Of a stretch of DNA of 64,000 nucleotides, positions 53,510 through 63,255 are shown piece after piece. Source of the stretch: Rhizobacter sp. Root1238 (GTDB lineage Bacteria; Pseudomonadota; Gammaproteobacteria; Burkholderiales; Burkholderiaceae_C). The translations under genes were made by a program, and so were the position numbers. The notes under the pieces are model-generated. The model saw nothing but the letters and a program-made list of their open reading frames with translations. It did no database searches and was not told where the DNA came from. How positions within the stretch are numbered: the first letter of the stretch is position 1; the number at the start of each line of letters is the position of its first letter. Location of the stretch: contig NZ_LMDM01000002.1 in the NCBI RefSeq assembly GCF_001425825.1, forward strand, positions 1 through 64,000, written 5' to 3'.

Positions 53510-53950
53510 TCAGCCCTCTGGTGTGAACAGCGCGTTTACGTTTCCGTCGAACTTGAAGTCGGTCATCACCCATCCTGTGTCTGTCCGATAGAAGATGAAC
53601 AACCATCGCATGGGTGACCGCTCGAATTTTGCGATGTACTGGAACCGTATAAGGGCCGTCCCGACCTGCTGGTCTCGGATGTACTCGTACCCGGTGGGCT
53701 TGCCGTAGCGAAGTGCGATGTTGGGCTGTTGACTCGCAAACTGGGCCGTGAATGCATCGATCTCTGCCCCCGGCAAGAGGGAGGCTGGACGGAGTTGCTT
53801 CCATGCATTCTCGTACTTGCCAGCACCAATGCTCCCCATCAGTCCGTCTGTGAACTTCCTAACTTCTGCTGGGCTGCCGAATGTCTTGCCTTGCGCAAAA
53901 CACGTGGCCATTGCAAGCGAGAGAATTATGGCAATGAAGATTCGGTTCAT
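53510..53950 (-). CDS. Small secreted protein, 146 aa
   Basis: From MNRIFIAIILSLAMATCFAQ the N terminus is a signal peptide. The mature part (FTDGLMGSIGAGKYENAWKQ, IALRYGKPTGYEYIRDQQVG, MRWLFIFYRTDTGWVMTDFK) has the pattern of small NTF2/DUF3887-like periplasmic proteins. That assignment is tentative. It lies on the same strand as the 138-aa secreted protein, 230 bases away, in an A/T-richer patch. Confidence 0.66.
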   Translation of the reverse strand: MNRIFIAIILSLAMATCFAQGKTFGSPAEVRKFTDGLMGSIGAGKYENAWKQLRPASLLPGAEIDAFTAQFASQQPNIALRYGKPTGYEYIRDQQVGTALIRFQYIAKFERSPMRWLFIFYRTDTGWVMTDFKFDGNVNALFTPEG

Positions 53951-54176
53951 GGATTTTCCGGAGCGACAAGTTGATGGCATACCTTTGAATTTCGAGTCGG
54001 AGCCGATAGGGAATCTGTGCGGTCGTCAGAGCGCGAGCCTCTTCGCCACAAAGGCGCAGGCAGACTATCCTAAAGCTGCCGTTCGCGACAGGCAGCTGCT
54101 GGCCGATCGTCGCACGCTCGGTGCCAGCGCTTAGTCAGCGCAAGTTCACCTGCGCGGAAGCTGCAGGCCGACCTCG

Positions 54177-54812
54177 TCATGCCCCCGTTCCGCGCAGGCG
54201 GTCGAGTATCACTTGGCTCACCTGCCGACTCGACGGTAGCCAGGTGTGGGTCTGCGGCAGCCGCACCCAATCAGAGATCCACGTGGCGCTGACCTCTGAC
54301 TCCGCCACCACGCCATCATTGGCCTCGTTTCCGAACCAGCGCCTCAGCATCGGCAGGCTGCGCGTGCCGACGATGCCGGTCGTGCGCTGGGCAAGCGCGG
54401 CAATTCGCGCCATGCGCTGCGCCGACCCAAGCAGGCGCCCGCAGTCGCCGGCCCAGGCGCGAAATACCCACCAATCGCGCAATGCCTGCGCGAGCCGCGA
54501 TGCCGTCTGCGGCGAGCCGAGGAGGAATACATGGCGAGGCCGCGGCACGCCGTCGGGCAGTGCGGCCAACGCATCGCGCAGCAGCACGCCACCCAGCGAA
54601 TGGCCGATCACCACATAGCCTGGCGCCGCCCCCGACGACTGCGCCATCCCAACCAGCCGGCGCGTCAGCCTTGCGCTGATGGCATCTGCGTCCGCCCAAG
54701 TCGCCGAGTAGCCGAAGGCTTGGGCATGAACACCCGCACGCCGCAGGCGCGCCATCAGGGGGAGCCCCGACAAGGGCGTGCGTCCCAGGCCATGGACGAA
54801 CAATGCTTGCAT
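54177..54812 (-). CDS. Lipase-like alpha/beta hydrolase, 211 aa
   Basis: Starts MQALFVHGLGRTPLSGLPLM, the oxyanion-loop HG typical of alpha/beta lipases. The nucleophile Ser is in YVVIGHSLGGVLLRDAL (GHSLG), with HVFLLGSPQTASRLAQ after it. The likely His/Asp are in the C-terminal third (VRLPQTHTWLPSS, NEANDGVVAESE). No signal peptide. The ATG at 54812 is preferred over one seven codons upstream. Substrate unknown. Confidence 0.8.
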   Translation of the reverse strand: MQALFVHGLGRTPLSGLPLMARLRRAGVHAQAFGYSATWADADAISARLTRRLVGMAQSSGAAPGYVVIGHSLGGVLLRDALAALPDGVPRPRHVFLLGSPQTASRLAQALRDWWVFRAWAGDCGRLLGSAQRMARIAALAQRTTGIVGTRSLPMLRRWFGNEANDGVVAESEVSATWISDWVRLPQTHTWLPSSRQVSQVILDRLRGTGA

Positions 54813-55185
54813 GGTGGATCCGGGCTTTCTCATCGTCGACGACCGCGAGCCTATCCGAAGCGGCCGGTCGCCTTTGGTGGATCATGGCTCGAGAGCGAGG
54901 GAAAAGAGGGCGACGAGAAGCGCCGCGGCAGCGTAGCCTTCCGGGGACTTGAGCATTGAATGAGTGACTCTTTCATCCGAGGATTGCAAACAGGATGCGG
55001 GGAACTACCGCATGGCGGACCATGGTAGCTGCGCCCGCCATGAACCCATCGAGCATGCCGAGCCAGAAGCGGACTCTCACGAACGCCCGCTCATGGCCGA
55101 CAGTGCATCGTTCGCGAGCGACGGCTTTCGGGTAGGCTATGAGTCGCTGACAAAACGGTGCGAGGCTACGCGGGCAGATGTGGCC
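54813..55185. other. Noncoding region before the GNAT gene
   Basis: About 370 bases without a supported gene. The frame of the GNAT is open back to 54964 but the added residues do not look native. A 14-base sequence GCTGACAAAACGGT at 55146-55159 recurs at 55742-55755, over the stop of the GNAT gene. Confidence 0.4.
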
Positions 55186-55746
55186 ATGCACATCGAAATG
55201 ATTTCACTCAAAACAAATCAGCTTATTCTTCGAACTCCGTCGTTGCAGGACTTGAGCGACTACCTAGCCTTCAGGAATGAAACAGCTCCAAATGAAGGTG
55301 AGCCGCAAACCGCTTCGGTACGGGAGTCCGACGCGAGGACTCTGCTGTCGGCTCAGCAGGACCGAAGTCTCACCGAGCCGGGCTGGCTCATGATGGTGCT
55401 GGAGCACCCGCAAACCGGTCGCGTGATCGGTGAGGTCGGAGGGTTCCGGTCGCCCCATGAAATGAGCCGAGCCAACATTGGATGGTGGTTGCACCACGCA
55501 TACCGAGGCCAAGGGCTCGCCACGGAGGCTGTGGCAGCGTTCATTCAATGGGGGTTTGAAAACCTCGGGCTCGAGTTGGTAGATGCAAGCTGCCACGCCG
55601 ACAATCACCGATCGCAAGCACTGATGGAGCGGCTCGGCATGCACCGCGAACCAGACACGAAGCGTGAGCTGAATGGCAGGTCCTTCGACGAGCGCACGTA
55701 CAGCTTGCATCGCTTGGACTGGCTCACTCGCCCCAAGAGCGGCTGA
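55186..55746 (+). CDS. GNAT-family acetyltransferase, RimJ/RimL-like
   Basis: 186 aa. The RimJ-like opening (LKTNQLILRTPSLQDLSDYL), the beta-strand EVGGFRSPHEMSRANIGWWL, the acetyl-CoA loop HAYRGQGLATEAVAAFIQWG (R/Q-G-x-G/A) and VDASCHADNHRSQALMERLG with N-R-S-x-x-x-x-E-x-x-G are clear. It may acetylate a ribosomal protein N terminus or a small molecule. Starts at 55186 and 55198 (MISLKTN) are both possible. The gene is flanked by a 14-base direct repeat and followed by an IS5 remnant, suggesting a mobile past. Confidence 0.8.
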   Translation: MHIEMISLKTNQLILRTPSLQDLSDYLAFRNETAPNEGEPQTASVRESDARTLLSAQQDRSLTEPGWLMMVLEHPQTGRVIGEVGGFRSPHEMSRANIGWWLHHAYRGQGLATEAVAAFIQWGFENLGLELVDASCHADNHRSQALMERLGMHREPDTKRELNGRSFDERTYSLHRLDWLTRPKSG

Positions 55747-55768
55747 CAAAACGGTATCAACGCCTGGG

Positions 55769-55990
55769 ATGCACCGCCTGCACAAGTTGCTGCTGGGCAA
55801 ACTTCGCAGCGTGGGGTGTCTGGACTTCAGCCGTGTCAGCGTCGATGGGGCCAGTGTTCCCAGCCCCGGGGGGCTCGCACGCGGGGCCCCATCCCACCGA
55901 CCACGGCAAGCTCGGCAGCAAACCCCACCTCGCCACAGATCGCACGGGGATCCCGCTGATGCATTCGGAGTCCCCGGCCGACCGGCAGCA
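55769..55990 (+). pseudogene. IS5-family transposase remnant
   Basis: One frame reads HRLHKLLLGKLRSVGCLDFS then RVSVDGASVPSPGG, and after a G/C run the next frame continues GGSHAGPHPTDHGKLGSKPH then LATDRTGIPL. This is the central part of IS5-type transposases (LL..L...G.LDWSR..VDG.S.....GG...GP.PTDRGK.GSK.HL..D..GIPL), with the DDE first Asp in the VDG stretch. The two pieces are out of frame and the ends of the element are not found, so it is a decayed internal fragment. Confidence 0.75.
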
Positions 55991-56148
55991 ACCGCTGCCT
56001 AGCGGTCGTCCGGGAGTCACCGACTGCGTCAGGCTGAACTGAGACGGTCGCGGTCGGCTCACGAACGACCGTTGACCTGCAGAGCAGTCATCGGCCTCAT
56101 GGCGCATTTCGGGGCTCAACGGGGCTCCCTGAGCCGGCTGATGAAACG

Positions 56149-57252
56149 TCAGACCACAGCTCCCTCGGCGTAACGCTCGGCGATCGCCCGAAGGTCGTCC
56201 TGGCGCTGTTCGAATGCCGCCACGACATCGGGATCGAACTGCGTTCCGCTGGCGGCAAAGACGGAGGCAACCGCCTCTTCGTGCGTCAGGCTGGCCTTGT
56301 AGACCCTTGGCGTCACCATCGCGTCATACGCATCCGCCACTGCCATCAGCCGAGCCGCCAACGGGATTTCGACTCCGCGCAGTCCTTGCGGATACCCGTT
56401 GCCATCCCAGCGCTCATGGTGCGACAGGACGATCTCCTTCGCGCAACTGAGGAACTTCGCGTCGACACCCAGCCGCTGCTGCGAACGCACGATGGCCTCG
56501 CATCCAAGGATGGTGTGCTTCTTGACCTGCTCGTACTCGTCGGGGCTCAGCGGGCCGGGCTTCAGCCGGAGCGCCTCGGACACGGTCGTCATGCCGATGT
56601 CGTGCAAGGGGGTGGAGCGGACGATGACGCTGACGGTCGCGTCATCCAGGACCTTCTCCAGCCGCGGGTTGGCGCGCAACGCGATGCACAGCGACCGCAC
56701 GTAGTGTTGGGTGCGCAGGATGTGTCCGCTGGTCTCGCCGTCCCGCGACTCGGCGAGCGATGCCAATGCGACCACCGTCACGTCCTGGATCGCGCGCAGG
56801 TCGCTCGTGCGGCGGACGATCTCCGATTCCAGGAATGCCGCCTTGTCGCGCAGCACGTCCGCGACGACCTTCAGGTGCAGATGGGTGGCAACGCGCGCCA
56901 GGGCAATGGCGGGGCTGATCGGCTTGGTGATGTAGTCGACCGCGCCGAGCAGCAGCCCGCGCTCTTCGTCCTCGGGCGCCGACAGCGCCGTCAGGAAGAT
57001 CACCGGGATGGTCTGCGTGCGCGGGTCCGACTTCAGGCGCTCCAGCACTTCGTAGCCATCCATGCCCGGCATCATGATGTCGAGCAGCACCAGGTCGGGT
57101 GGCGCATCGAGCGCCAGCTGCAGCGCCTTGGTACCGCTGTTGGCCAGGCGCACGCGGTAGCTTTCGCGCAGCAGGTTGGCCAGCAGGTCGAGGTTCTCTG
57201 GCGTGTCGTCCACCACCAGCACGGTGGGCTTGGAGTTGACGGAATCCTGCAT
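56149..57252 (-). CDS. Response regulator with HD-GYP phosphodiesterase output
   Basis: 367 aa. Receiver: DD at 15-16, Asp58 in LVLLDIMMPGMDGYE, Lys in DYITKPISP. The output is HD-GYP: STPLHDIGM, KKHTILGCEAI and LSHHERWDGNGYPQGLRG, which cleave c-di-GMP. The usual HDIGK Lys is Met here, and the following loop (TTVSEALRLKPG) differs from the common IGIPD form, so activity may be altered. It is the last gene of the kinase operon, 24 bases after the companion HD-GYP gene. Confidence 0.88.
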   Translation of the reverse strand: MQDSVNSKPTVLVVDDTPENLDLLANLLRESYRVRLANSGTKALQLALDAPPDLVLLDIMMPGMDGYEVLERLKSDPRTQTIPVIFLTALSAPEDEERGLLLGAVDYITKPISPAIALARVATHLHLKVVADVLRDKAAFLESEIVRRTSDLRAIQDVTVVALASLAESRDGETSGHILRTQHYVRSLCIALRANPRLEKVLDDATVSVIVRSTPLHDIGMTTVSEALRLKPGPLSPDEYEQVKKHTILGCEAIVRSQQRLGVDAKFLSCAKEIVLSHHERWDGNGYPQGLRGVEIPLAARLMAVADAYDAMVTPRVYKASLTHEEAVASVFAASGTQFDPDVVAAFEQRQDDLRAIAERYAEGAVV

Positions 57253-57276
57253 GGTGAGGCTCCTTGGTCGGTTGGG

Positions 57277-58377
57277 TCAGCTGTCCTGGAATTGTCCCGC
57301 GATGGCGCGGAACTGCGTCTCGATCGACAGGAACGCATCGAGCACGTCCGGGTCGAAATGGCTGCCTCTTCCCTTGCGCATGATGTCCATGGCCTCCTCG
57401 TGCGAAAACGCCGGCTTGTACACGCGCTTGGTGATCAACGCGTCGTAGACGTCGGCGACGGCCATCAGCCGCGCCGACACGGGGATCTCGTCGCCCGCCA
57501 GTCCTTCGGGGTAGCCGGAGCCGTCCCACTTCTCCTGGTGCGAGTAGGCGATCTCGCGTGCGAAGACCAGGAAGCTGTCGCTGCGCCCCAGATAGCGTTC
57601 CACCTCGCGGATCGCGTCGCGGCCGTAGACGGTGTGAAGCCGCATGATGTCCCACTCGTCCGGATCCAGCTTGCCCGGCTTGAGCAGGATCCGGTCCGGA
57701 ACCCCGATCTTCCCGATGTCGTGCAGCGGCGCCGACTTGTAGAGCAACTCGATGTTGGCGTCGGTCAGCACATCGCTGAAACGAGCATGCGTCTTCAGCG
57801 CCTGCGCCAGCGCGGCCACGTAGCTCTGCGTGCGGCGGATGTGATTGCCGGTCTCGTTGTCGCGCGTCTCGGCCAGGCTCGCCATCGCGTGGATGGTGGC
57901 GTCGCGCATCTGCTCGAGCTCGAGCGTTCTTTCCTTCACCAGTGTTTCGAGGACGGCGTTGTGGTCGCTCAACAGGCGACGCGCCCGGCTGACGGTGAGC
58001 TGGGTCTTGACGCGCACCAGCACGATGGGCGGCGAGACGGGCTTGTGGATGTAGTCGACCGCGCCGAGCGAAAGGCCCTTCTGCTCGTCCTCGACCTCGG
58101 CCTTGGCGGTCAGGAAGATGACCGGGATGTCCGCGGTGAGCGGATCCGATTTCAGCCGCGTGATGACTTCGTAGCCATCCATCTCCGGCATCATCAGGTC
58201 CAGTAGGATCAGGTCGGGTCGAGGTTGTGCCGCAGCCAGCTTCAGCGCCTTGGCGCCACCGTTGGCCAGCTTGACCTTGTAGTCGTCCTTGAGCAGGTCG
58301 GACAGCACCGTCAGGTTGTCGGGCGTGTCGTCGACGACCAGGACGATGTGCCGGGATGGTCCGTTCGGACTCGTCAT
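57277..58377 (-). CDS. Response regulator with HD-GYP phosphodiesterase output
   Basis: 366 aa. Receiver with Asp60 in LILLDLMMPEMDGYE and Lys in DYIHKPVSP. HD-GYP domain: SAPLHDIGKIGVPDRILLKP, LHTVYGRDAI and YSHQEKWDGSGYPEGLAG. The HD pair, the lid Lys and the GYP motif are intact; the second His of the usual HHE is Gln, a change also seen in some relatives. It should degrade c-di-GMP when phosphorylated by the kinase whose gene ends 11 bases upstream. Confidence 0.9.
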   Translation of the reverse strand: MTSPNGPSRHIVLVVDDTPDNLTVLSDLLKDDYKVKLANGGAKALKLAAAQPRPDLILLDLMMPEMDGYEVITRLKSDPLTADIPVIFLTAKAEVEDEQKGLSLGAVDYIHKPVSPPIVLVRVKTQLTVSRARRLLSDHNAVLETLVKERTLELEQMRDATIHAMASLAETRDNETGNHIRRTQSYVAALAQALKTHARFSDVLTDANIELLYKSAPLHDIGKIGVPDRILLKPGKLDPDEWDIMRLHTVYGRDAIREVERYLGRSDSFLVFAREIAYSHQEKWDGSGYPEGLAGDEIPVSARLMAVADVYDALITKRVYKPAFSHEEAMDIMRKGRGSHFDPDVLDAFLSIETQFRAIAGQFQDS

Positions 58378-58388
58378 CTCCCTCTCCT

Positions 58389-61300
58389 TCAGTTCAACTG
58401 CACGGAGCGACTGTCGGCAGCCGCGCGCAAGGCCTGCAGCGCGAGGTCGAAGTCGTAGTCGTTCAGCGCCCGCTGCACGGCAGTGGCTGCACCGTCTCCG
58501 AACTCGCCCGCGAAATCGTATGCGAGTCCTTCGAACTTGGGGGCGGCATCGGCGCTGCAATCTTCCATCAGGCCGGCCAGCAGCCGCAGCTCGTCGAGCC
58601 AGGCCTGAAGCGGACGCAGCGGTTGATGTGCGGCCGTACCTTCCTGGGCAGGCAGGCGTTGGTCCAGCACCTTGGCCGCCGCGTCGAGCGCCAACTGCAG
58701 GCCTTGCAGCGCAGGTTCCAGATCGGTGATCGCCGAGCCGTGTCGAATGGCCGCTTCGAGCTCGGCCGCCAATTCCTGAACGCCGCGCAGTCCCAGGTTT
58801 CCCGCCAGGCTCTTGAGCGTGTGGGCCTGTCGCTCGGCGGTGGTCCGGTCGTCGGCCCGCAGTGCCAGCCGGATGCCCTGCGGGACCCGCGGCTGCTCTT
58901 CCCGAAAACGCCGCAGCAACTTCAACAGAAGCACTTCATTGCCGTTGACGCGGTGCCTCGCCGCATCGAGATCGAATCCGTCCAGCGCCGGCAGGCCGAT
59001 CGAGGCGCCGGAACGGGTGGCGCCGGGCCGGATCGGCCACGGCTCTTCCGTCGCGAGCTTGTCATGCAGCCAACGGCGGAGCACGCCATACAAGGCCGGC
59101 GGCTCGATCGGCTTGGCCACGTGATCGTTCATGCCCGCGTCCATGCAGCGTTGCCGTTCCTCCTTCATCGCGTGCGCCGTCATCGCGATGATGGTCAGCC
59201 CGCGGAAGCGTTCGTCGTCGCGCAAGCGCCGGGTGGCTTCGTAGCCGTCCATGACCGGCATCTGCAGGTCCATGAAAACCAGGTCGTAGCGGCCCGGCCC
59301 GGCGGCCTGCATCCGTTCGATGGCCTGCTGCCCGTTGGATGCGATGTCTGCCGACACGCCGGCTGCCTCGAGCAATTCGGTCGCGATCTGCTGGTTCGTG
59401 TCGTTGTCCTCGACCAGCAGCACGTGTGCATCCTCGAAGCGGGGAACGCTGCCTCGCGCCGGGGCCTGGGCGGCCATGTGTTCAGGCGCGAACACCTCGA
59501 CCAGGGCGTCGATCAGTGCCGAGCGGTCCAGCGGCTTCAGCAGGAAGGCGTCGATGCCGGCAGCCTCGGCCGCGGCACGCACCTCTTCGCGCCCGAACGC
59601 GGTAGCCAGGATGACGCGTGGCGGAGCCGGCAATTCCTCGCGCGCGCGCAGGGCGAGTTCGATGCCGTTCAGCCCAGGCATCTGCCAATCGGTGAGCAGC
59701 AACTGGAAGGGCTGCGGGGCCGTCGAGAGCATCTCCAGCGCCTCCTTGCCGCCGGATGCCGCCGTCACGTGCACCGGCAGTCCCTTGAAGGCGTCGACGA
59801 GGATGTAGCGGGCGACGGGGTTGTCATCGACCACCAGCACCCGCAGGTCGTTCAGCGCTTCAGGCACCACGCGGAGGGCGCGGGGAGGCGCATCGCTCTC
59901 GGCCAGCCAGCAGGTGAAGCTGAAGCGGCTTCCTTCGCCGACCTCGCTCTCGACCCAGATGCGGCCGTCCATCATCTCCACCAGGCGCTTGCAGATGCTC
60001 AGGCCCAGCCCGGTGCCGCCGAAGCGGCGCGTCGTGGAGCCGTCGGCCTGCGTGAAGGGCTGGAAGAGGCGTGCGGCCTGCTCCGGCGTCATGCCGATGC
60101 CGGTGTCTCGCACGCAAAACTGCAGTTGCACGCGCCCCTGCGACTCCGCGAGGGTGCGGGCCGACAGGTGGATCTCTCCGCGCTCGGTGAACTTGATGGC
60201 GTTGTTGACGAGGTTGATCAGGATCTGCCCGAGCCGCAGCGGGTCGCCCCTCAGCCCGCGCGGCACCTCGGCCGGCACGTCGAAGAGGTACTCGAGGTCC
60301 TGCTCCTGCGCCTTGGCCACCGTCACCGTCGCGAGATTGGAGAGCACGTCGTCGAGGTTGAAGTCGACCCGCTCGACGTCCAGCTTGCCGGCCTCGATTT
60401 TCGAGAAGTCGAGGATGTCGTTGATGATGCCGAGCAGCGCCGTCCCCGCGTTGTAGATCTTCTGCACGTAGTCGCGCTGCTTGGGGGCCAGCTCGGTGCG
60501 CAGCGCGAGGTGCGACATCCCGATGATGGCGTTCATCGGCGTGCGGATCTCGTGGCTCATGTTGGCAAGGAACATCGACTTGGCCTGGGTCGCGTCCTCG
60601 GCGGCGGCCTTGGCCTGCTCGAGCGCGCGCTCGTCCTCCTTGTGCGCGGTGATGTCGACGAGCCAGCCGAGGATGCCGGCCTTGCCCTCGTAGTCGGTGG
60701 GCAGGTAGGTTGCCAGGATGTCGCGCTCCAGCCCGTCGGGGCCGTTCATCCTCAGCTCGTAGTTCCGGACGATGCCGTCCTTTTCCAGCATCGCCATCAT
60801 GCGGTCGCGGTCGGCCAGGTCGACGTAGGTGTCCGGCCTGTCCGATCCGGTCAGGCGGATGAGCTCGTGGGTGCGCGGGTTGGCAAACCGCACCGTTCCT
60901 TCCACGGAAATGGCCACGCCCACCGGGGCGGTCTCCAGGATGCGGCGCAGGCGCTCGCGCTCCTGGTGCAGCTCCGCGAGCGCGAGCTTGCGCGCCGTGA
61001 CGTCGAGCGCAATCGCGATGATGGATTCAATCCGCCCGTTCTCGCCCCGCAGCGTCGACAGGCTGAGGTCGATCCACCCGATGTGTCCATCCCGATGCTG
61101 GTAGCGAAGCGACGACCGCAGATCGGGCTTGCCCGCGAAGGCATCCGCGACCATCGCGCGCAGCTCTTCGCGGTCCTCCGGCACGACGAGATCGCCGACG
61201 GGCACGGACGCGAGTTCGCGCTCGTCGTAGCCGAAAATCGCGGCCAGCGCGGCATTGGCCTGTTGCCGCGAGAGATCCGCGGCGATGTTGACGATGCCCA

Positions 61301-62678
61301 CGGGGGCGTGATCGAAGATGGCGTGGAAGAAGCGCTCGCGATGCGCCAGCTCGGCGCGCTTGGCCTCCAGTTCCTCGGTGCGATGCACGACTTCGCTTTC
61401 CAGCGTGGCGTTCGCGCGGGCGAGATCGGCCGTGGCCGACTGCAGCCTCTGCCGCATCGACTCCTGCGCCTGGGCCAGCTGAGCGACCTCACGCCATCGC
61501 GTGGCAACCTGCACCGGTTGCTCCAGTTGCAGCTGGCCGATCCGGCTGCTCTCTTCCGACAGTTCCTCCAGCGGCCTGGCGAACTGGCGGGCGATGCGCG
61601 TGGCGAGTGCGGTTCCGCTGGCGACGGCCAGCGCGCCGAGCAGCAGCAGCATGGCGGCGCTGGCCCATCGGTTGGGGACAAAGTCGGCTTCAGGTGCCGC
61701 GACGGCCAGCAGCACCTGGTTCTGGCCGATGGCACTGCGCCGCACGAGCGCGAACCAGTGCGCGCCCTCGCTCTCGTACCGGAGGTCTTGCCGTTCGTTG
61801 GTGGTCCGCCACGCCTGGAGCGCGTCGGCGAGCGGGGCCACGCCCAGCTGCGCCACGTCCTGCAGCACGCTCGCCCGGATGCCGTCATCGGATGCGAACC
61901 GGCCGTCGCGTGGCAGCCCCATCACCCGGCCGTCGGGATGGAGGATGGCAGCCATGCCATTGCGCCCCGCGGCCACTCGCGTGGTGAAGCGCGACAGGTC
62001 GAGCAGCCGCACATCGTGGCTGATGACGAAGCGGTGGCCGTCGGCACCCGTCCAGCGCGCAGCGGCCGTGATGCCGGGCTCGCGGGTGGTGTAGAAAACG
62101 TAGGGTGCCGTCCACGCCACCTTGTCGTCACCGGGGAGCGCCATTGCGGCCGTGAACCACGGCCGTTTGCGGGCGTCATAGTCGAGTTCGCGCGCTTCGA
62201 CCCGGGTCAGGCGCTGCTGCTGGTCCCAATGCAGCCAATAGGCGGTCTTGCCCCATTGGTCCGGATTGGTGAGGCGGTTGACCCAGGTGCCGTCGGCATT
62301 GCGCAGCAGCAGGATCTCGCGGCCGGTCTCGCTGGCCAGCAGCACCGAGCTGATCTCGCCATGGTTGTCGATCACCGAAAAGAAGAGTTCGTTGAAACGG
62401 AGCAGGTCGTTCAGGCCGGCACTGCCATGGCGCCCCCAGTCCCTGGAGGTGCGCAGGGTGGTCTCGACGGTCCCGAGGAGTTGCTGTGCGCTGCCGTCGA
62501 GTTCGGTCGCCGCTTGTTGCAGTTGAGCGTGAGCCAGCTGGCCCACGGCGGGCCTGACGATGACGTAGAAGGCGCTGAGTGCGAAGACGAGCAGGACCGC
62601 AACGGCCAATGCCGAAATGCGAAAGACGAGCGCACTTCGGATGGACCTTCTGTCGCGATTGACGGTCGCAGCGGCCAT
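58389..62678 (-). CDS. Large hybrid sensor histidine kinase (PAS-PAS-HK-REC-REC-HPt)
   Basis: 1429 aa. Two membrane helices ([20 protein letters not shown] near 20 and [20 protein letters not shown] near 345) enclose a ~300-residue dCache-like periplasmic sensor. Then come a coiled coil, two PAS domains ([40 protein letters not shown]), the HisKA domain with His709 ([17 protein letters not shown]), HATPase ([31 protein letters not shown]), two receivers (LTDWQMPG near 993; [17 protein letters not shown] near 1116) and a C-terminal HPt ([11 protein letters not shown] near 1287). A full phosphorelay is therefore in one chain. It precedes two HD-GYP regulators in the same operon. The ligand is unknown. 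Confidence 0.9.
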   Translation of the reverse strand: MAAATVNRDRRSIRSALVFRISALAVAVLLVFALSAFYVIVRPAVGQLAHAQLQQAATELDGSAQQLLGTVETTLRTSRDWGRHGSAGLNDLLRFNELFFSVIDNHGEISSVLLASETGREILLLRNADGTWVNRLTNPDQWGKTAYWLHWDQQQRLTRVEARELDYDARKRPWFTAAMALPGDDKVAWTAPYVFYTTREPGITAAARWTGADGHRFVISHDVRLLDLSRFTTRVAAGRNGMAAILHPDGRVMGLPRDGRFASDDGIRASVLQDVAQLGVAPLADALQAWRTTNERQDLRYESEGAHWFALVRRSAIGQNQVLLAVAAPEADFVPNRWASAAMLLLLGALAVASGTALATRIARQFARPLEELSEESSRIGQLQLEQPVQVATRWREVAQLAQAQESMRQRLQSATADLARANATLESEVVHRTEELEAKRAELAHRERFFHAIFDHAPVGIVNIAADLSRQQANAALAAIFGYDERELASVPVGDLVVPEDREELRAMVADAFAGKPDLRSSLRYQHRDGHIGWIDLSLSTLRGENGRIESIIAIALDVTARKLALAELHQERERLRRILETAPVGVAISVEGTVRFANPRTHELIRLTGSDRPDTYVDLADRDRMMAMLEKDGIVRNYELRMNGPDGLERDILATYLPTDYEGKAGILGWLVDITAHKEDERALEQAKAAAEDATQAKSMFLANMSHEIRTPMNAIIGMSHLALRTELAPKQRDYVQKIYNAGTALLGIINDILDFSKIEAGKLDVERVDFNLDDVLSNLATVTVAKAQEQDLEYLFDVPAEVPRGLRGDPLRLGQILINLVNNAIKFTERGEIHLSARTLAESQGRVQLQFCVRDTGIGMTPEQAARLFQPFTQADGSTTRRFGGTGLGLSICKRLVEMMDGRIWVESEVGEGSRFSFTCWLAESDAPPRALRVVPEALNDLRVLVVDDNPVARYILVDAFKGLPVHVTAASGGKEALEMLSTAPQPFQLLLTDWQMPGLNGIELALRAREELPAPPRVILATAFGREEVRAAAEAAGIDAFLLKPLDRSALIDALVEVFAPEHMAAQAPARGSVPRFEDAHVLLVEDNDTNQQIATELLEAAGVSADIASNGQQAIERMQAAGPGRYDLVFMDLQMPVMDGYEATRRLRDDERFRGLTIIAMTAHAMKEERQRCMDAGMNDHVAKPIEPPALYGVLRRWLHDKLATEEPWPIRPGATRSGASIGLPALDGFDLDAARHRVNGNEVLLLKLLRRFREEQPRVPQGIRLALRADDRTTAERQAHTLKSLAGNLGLRGVQELAAELEAAIRHGSAITDLEPALQGLQLALDAAAKVLDQRLPAQEGTAAHQPLRPLQAWLDELRLLAGLMEDCSADAAPKFEGLAYDFAGEFGDGAATAVQRALNDYDFDLALQALRAAADSRSVQLN

Positions 62679-62874
62679 GCCTACTCCCCACTTTTGTGGC
62701 GAGTATGCGATACCAAAGTGAACTGCACCAGCTTGCCTTGCGGCAGCGCCAGCCCGCCTTCGACCTCGTGTCAGCCCGCGTGGGTCGGGCGATCCTCTGC
62801 CGTGTGGTCGCTACATCGTCGGCCACTGCGAACCGCGCTCACATTGCGCGGTCAGGACAGCAGCGGGCCCGGCC

Positions 62875-62903
62875 TTGCTCAAGAGTCGATAGCTCTCTAT
62901 ACT
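62875..62903 (+). promoter_or_regulatory. Sigma-70 promoter of the ArsR gene
   Basis: TTGCTC (62875) and TATACT (62898) are separated by exactly 17 bases. The -10 box ends only 7 bases before the ATG at 62911, so the transcript should begin at or next to the start codon, making the mRNA leaderless. Between them AGAG-N7-CTCT forms a small inverted repeat that could be an ArsR operator. Confidence 0.55.
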
Positions 62904-62910
62904 TCGCCGA

Positions 62911-63255
62911 ATGGCAAACAATAGTTTGGCTCTGGATTCGGTCTTTCACGCGCTGGCCGATCCCACGCGTCGAGCGGTCCTTCAACGACTCGGCGCGGGG
63001 CCGGCGACTGTCAGCGACCTGGCGGAGCCATTCGACATTGGTTTGCCCACCTTCATGAAGCATGTGGGGGTGCTTGAGCGTACGGGACTGATTCGCACCC
63101 GAAAGAGCGGTCGAGTTCGGACCTGCGTACTCGAGAGAAGGAAGCTGGCGGCGGCCGAGCGCTGGTTTGACGAGCAGCGCGCGATCTGGGCAAGCAGATT
63201 CGAGAACCTGGACAACCTACTTGAACAACTGAGTGGAAATGATCATGAAACCTGA
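62911..63255 (+). CDS. ArsR-family regulator
   Basis: 114 aa. The winged HTH is evident: VFHALADPTRRAVLQRLGAG, TVSDLAEPFDIGLPTFMKHV and LERTGLIRTRKSGRVRTC. No metal-binding Cys pair is seen in the recognition helix. The group next to AHSA1-like genes (SdpR/YdfF-like) senses non-metal signals. Its stop overlaps the start of the SRPBCC gene, so the two are coupled. The promoter appears leaderless. Confidence 0.88.
   Translation: MANNSLALDSVFHALADPTRRAVLQRLGAGPATVSDLAEPFDIGLPTFMKHVGVLERTGLIRTRKSGRVRTCVLERRKLAAAERWFDEQRAIWASRFENLDNLLEQLSGNDHET

Noticed and set aside
58356-62924. Open frame of 1522 codons antisense to the hybrid kinase
   Set aside because: Pure mirror of the kinase gene; the opposite strand has a full set of kinase, receiver and HPt motifs.
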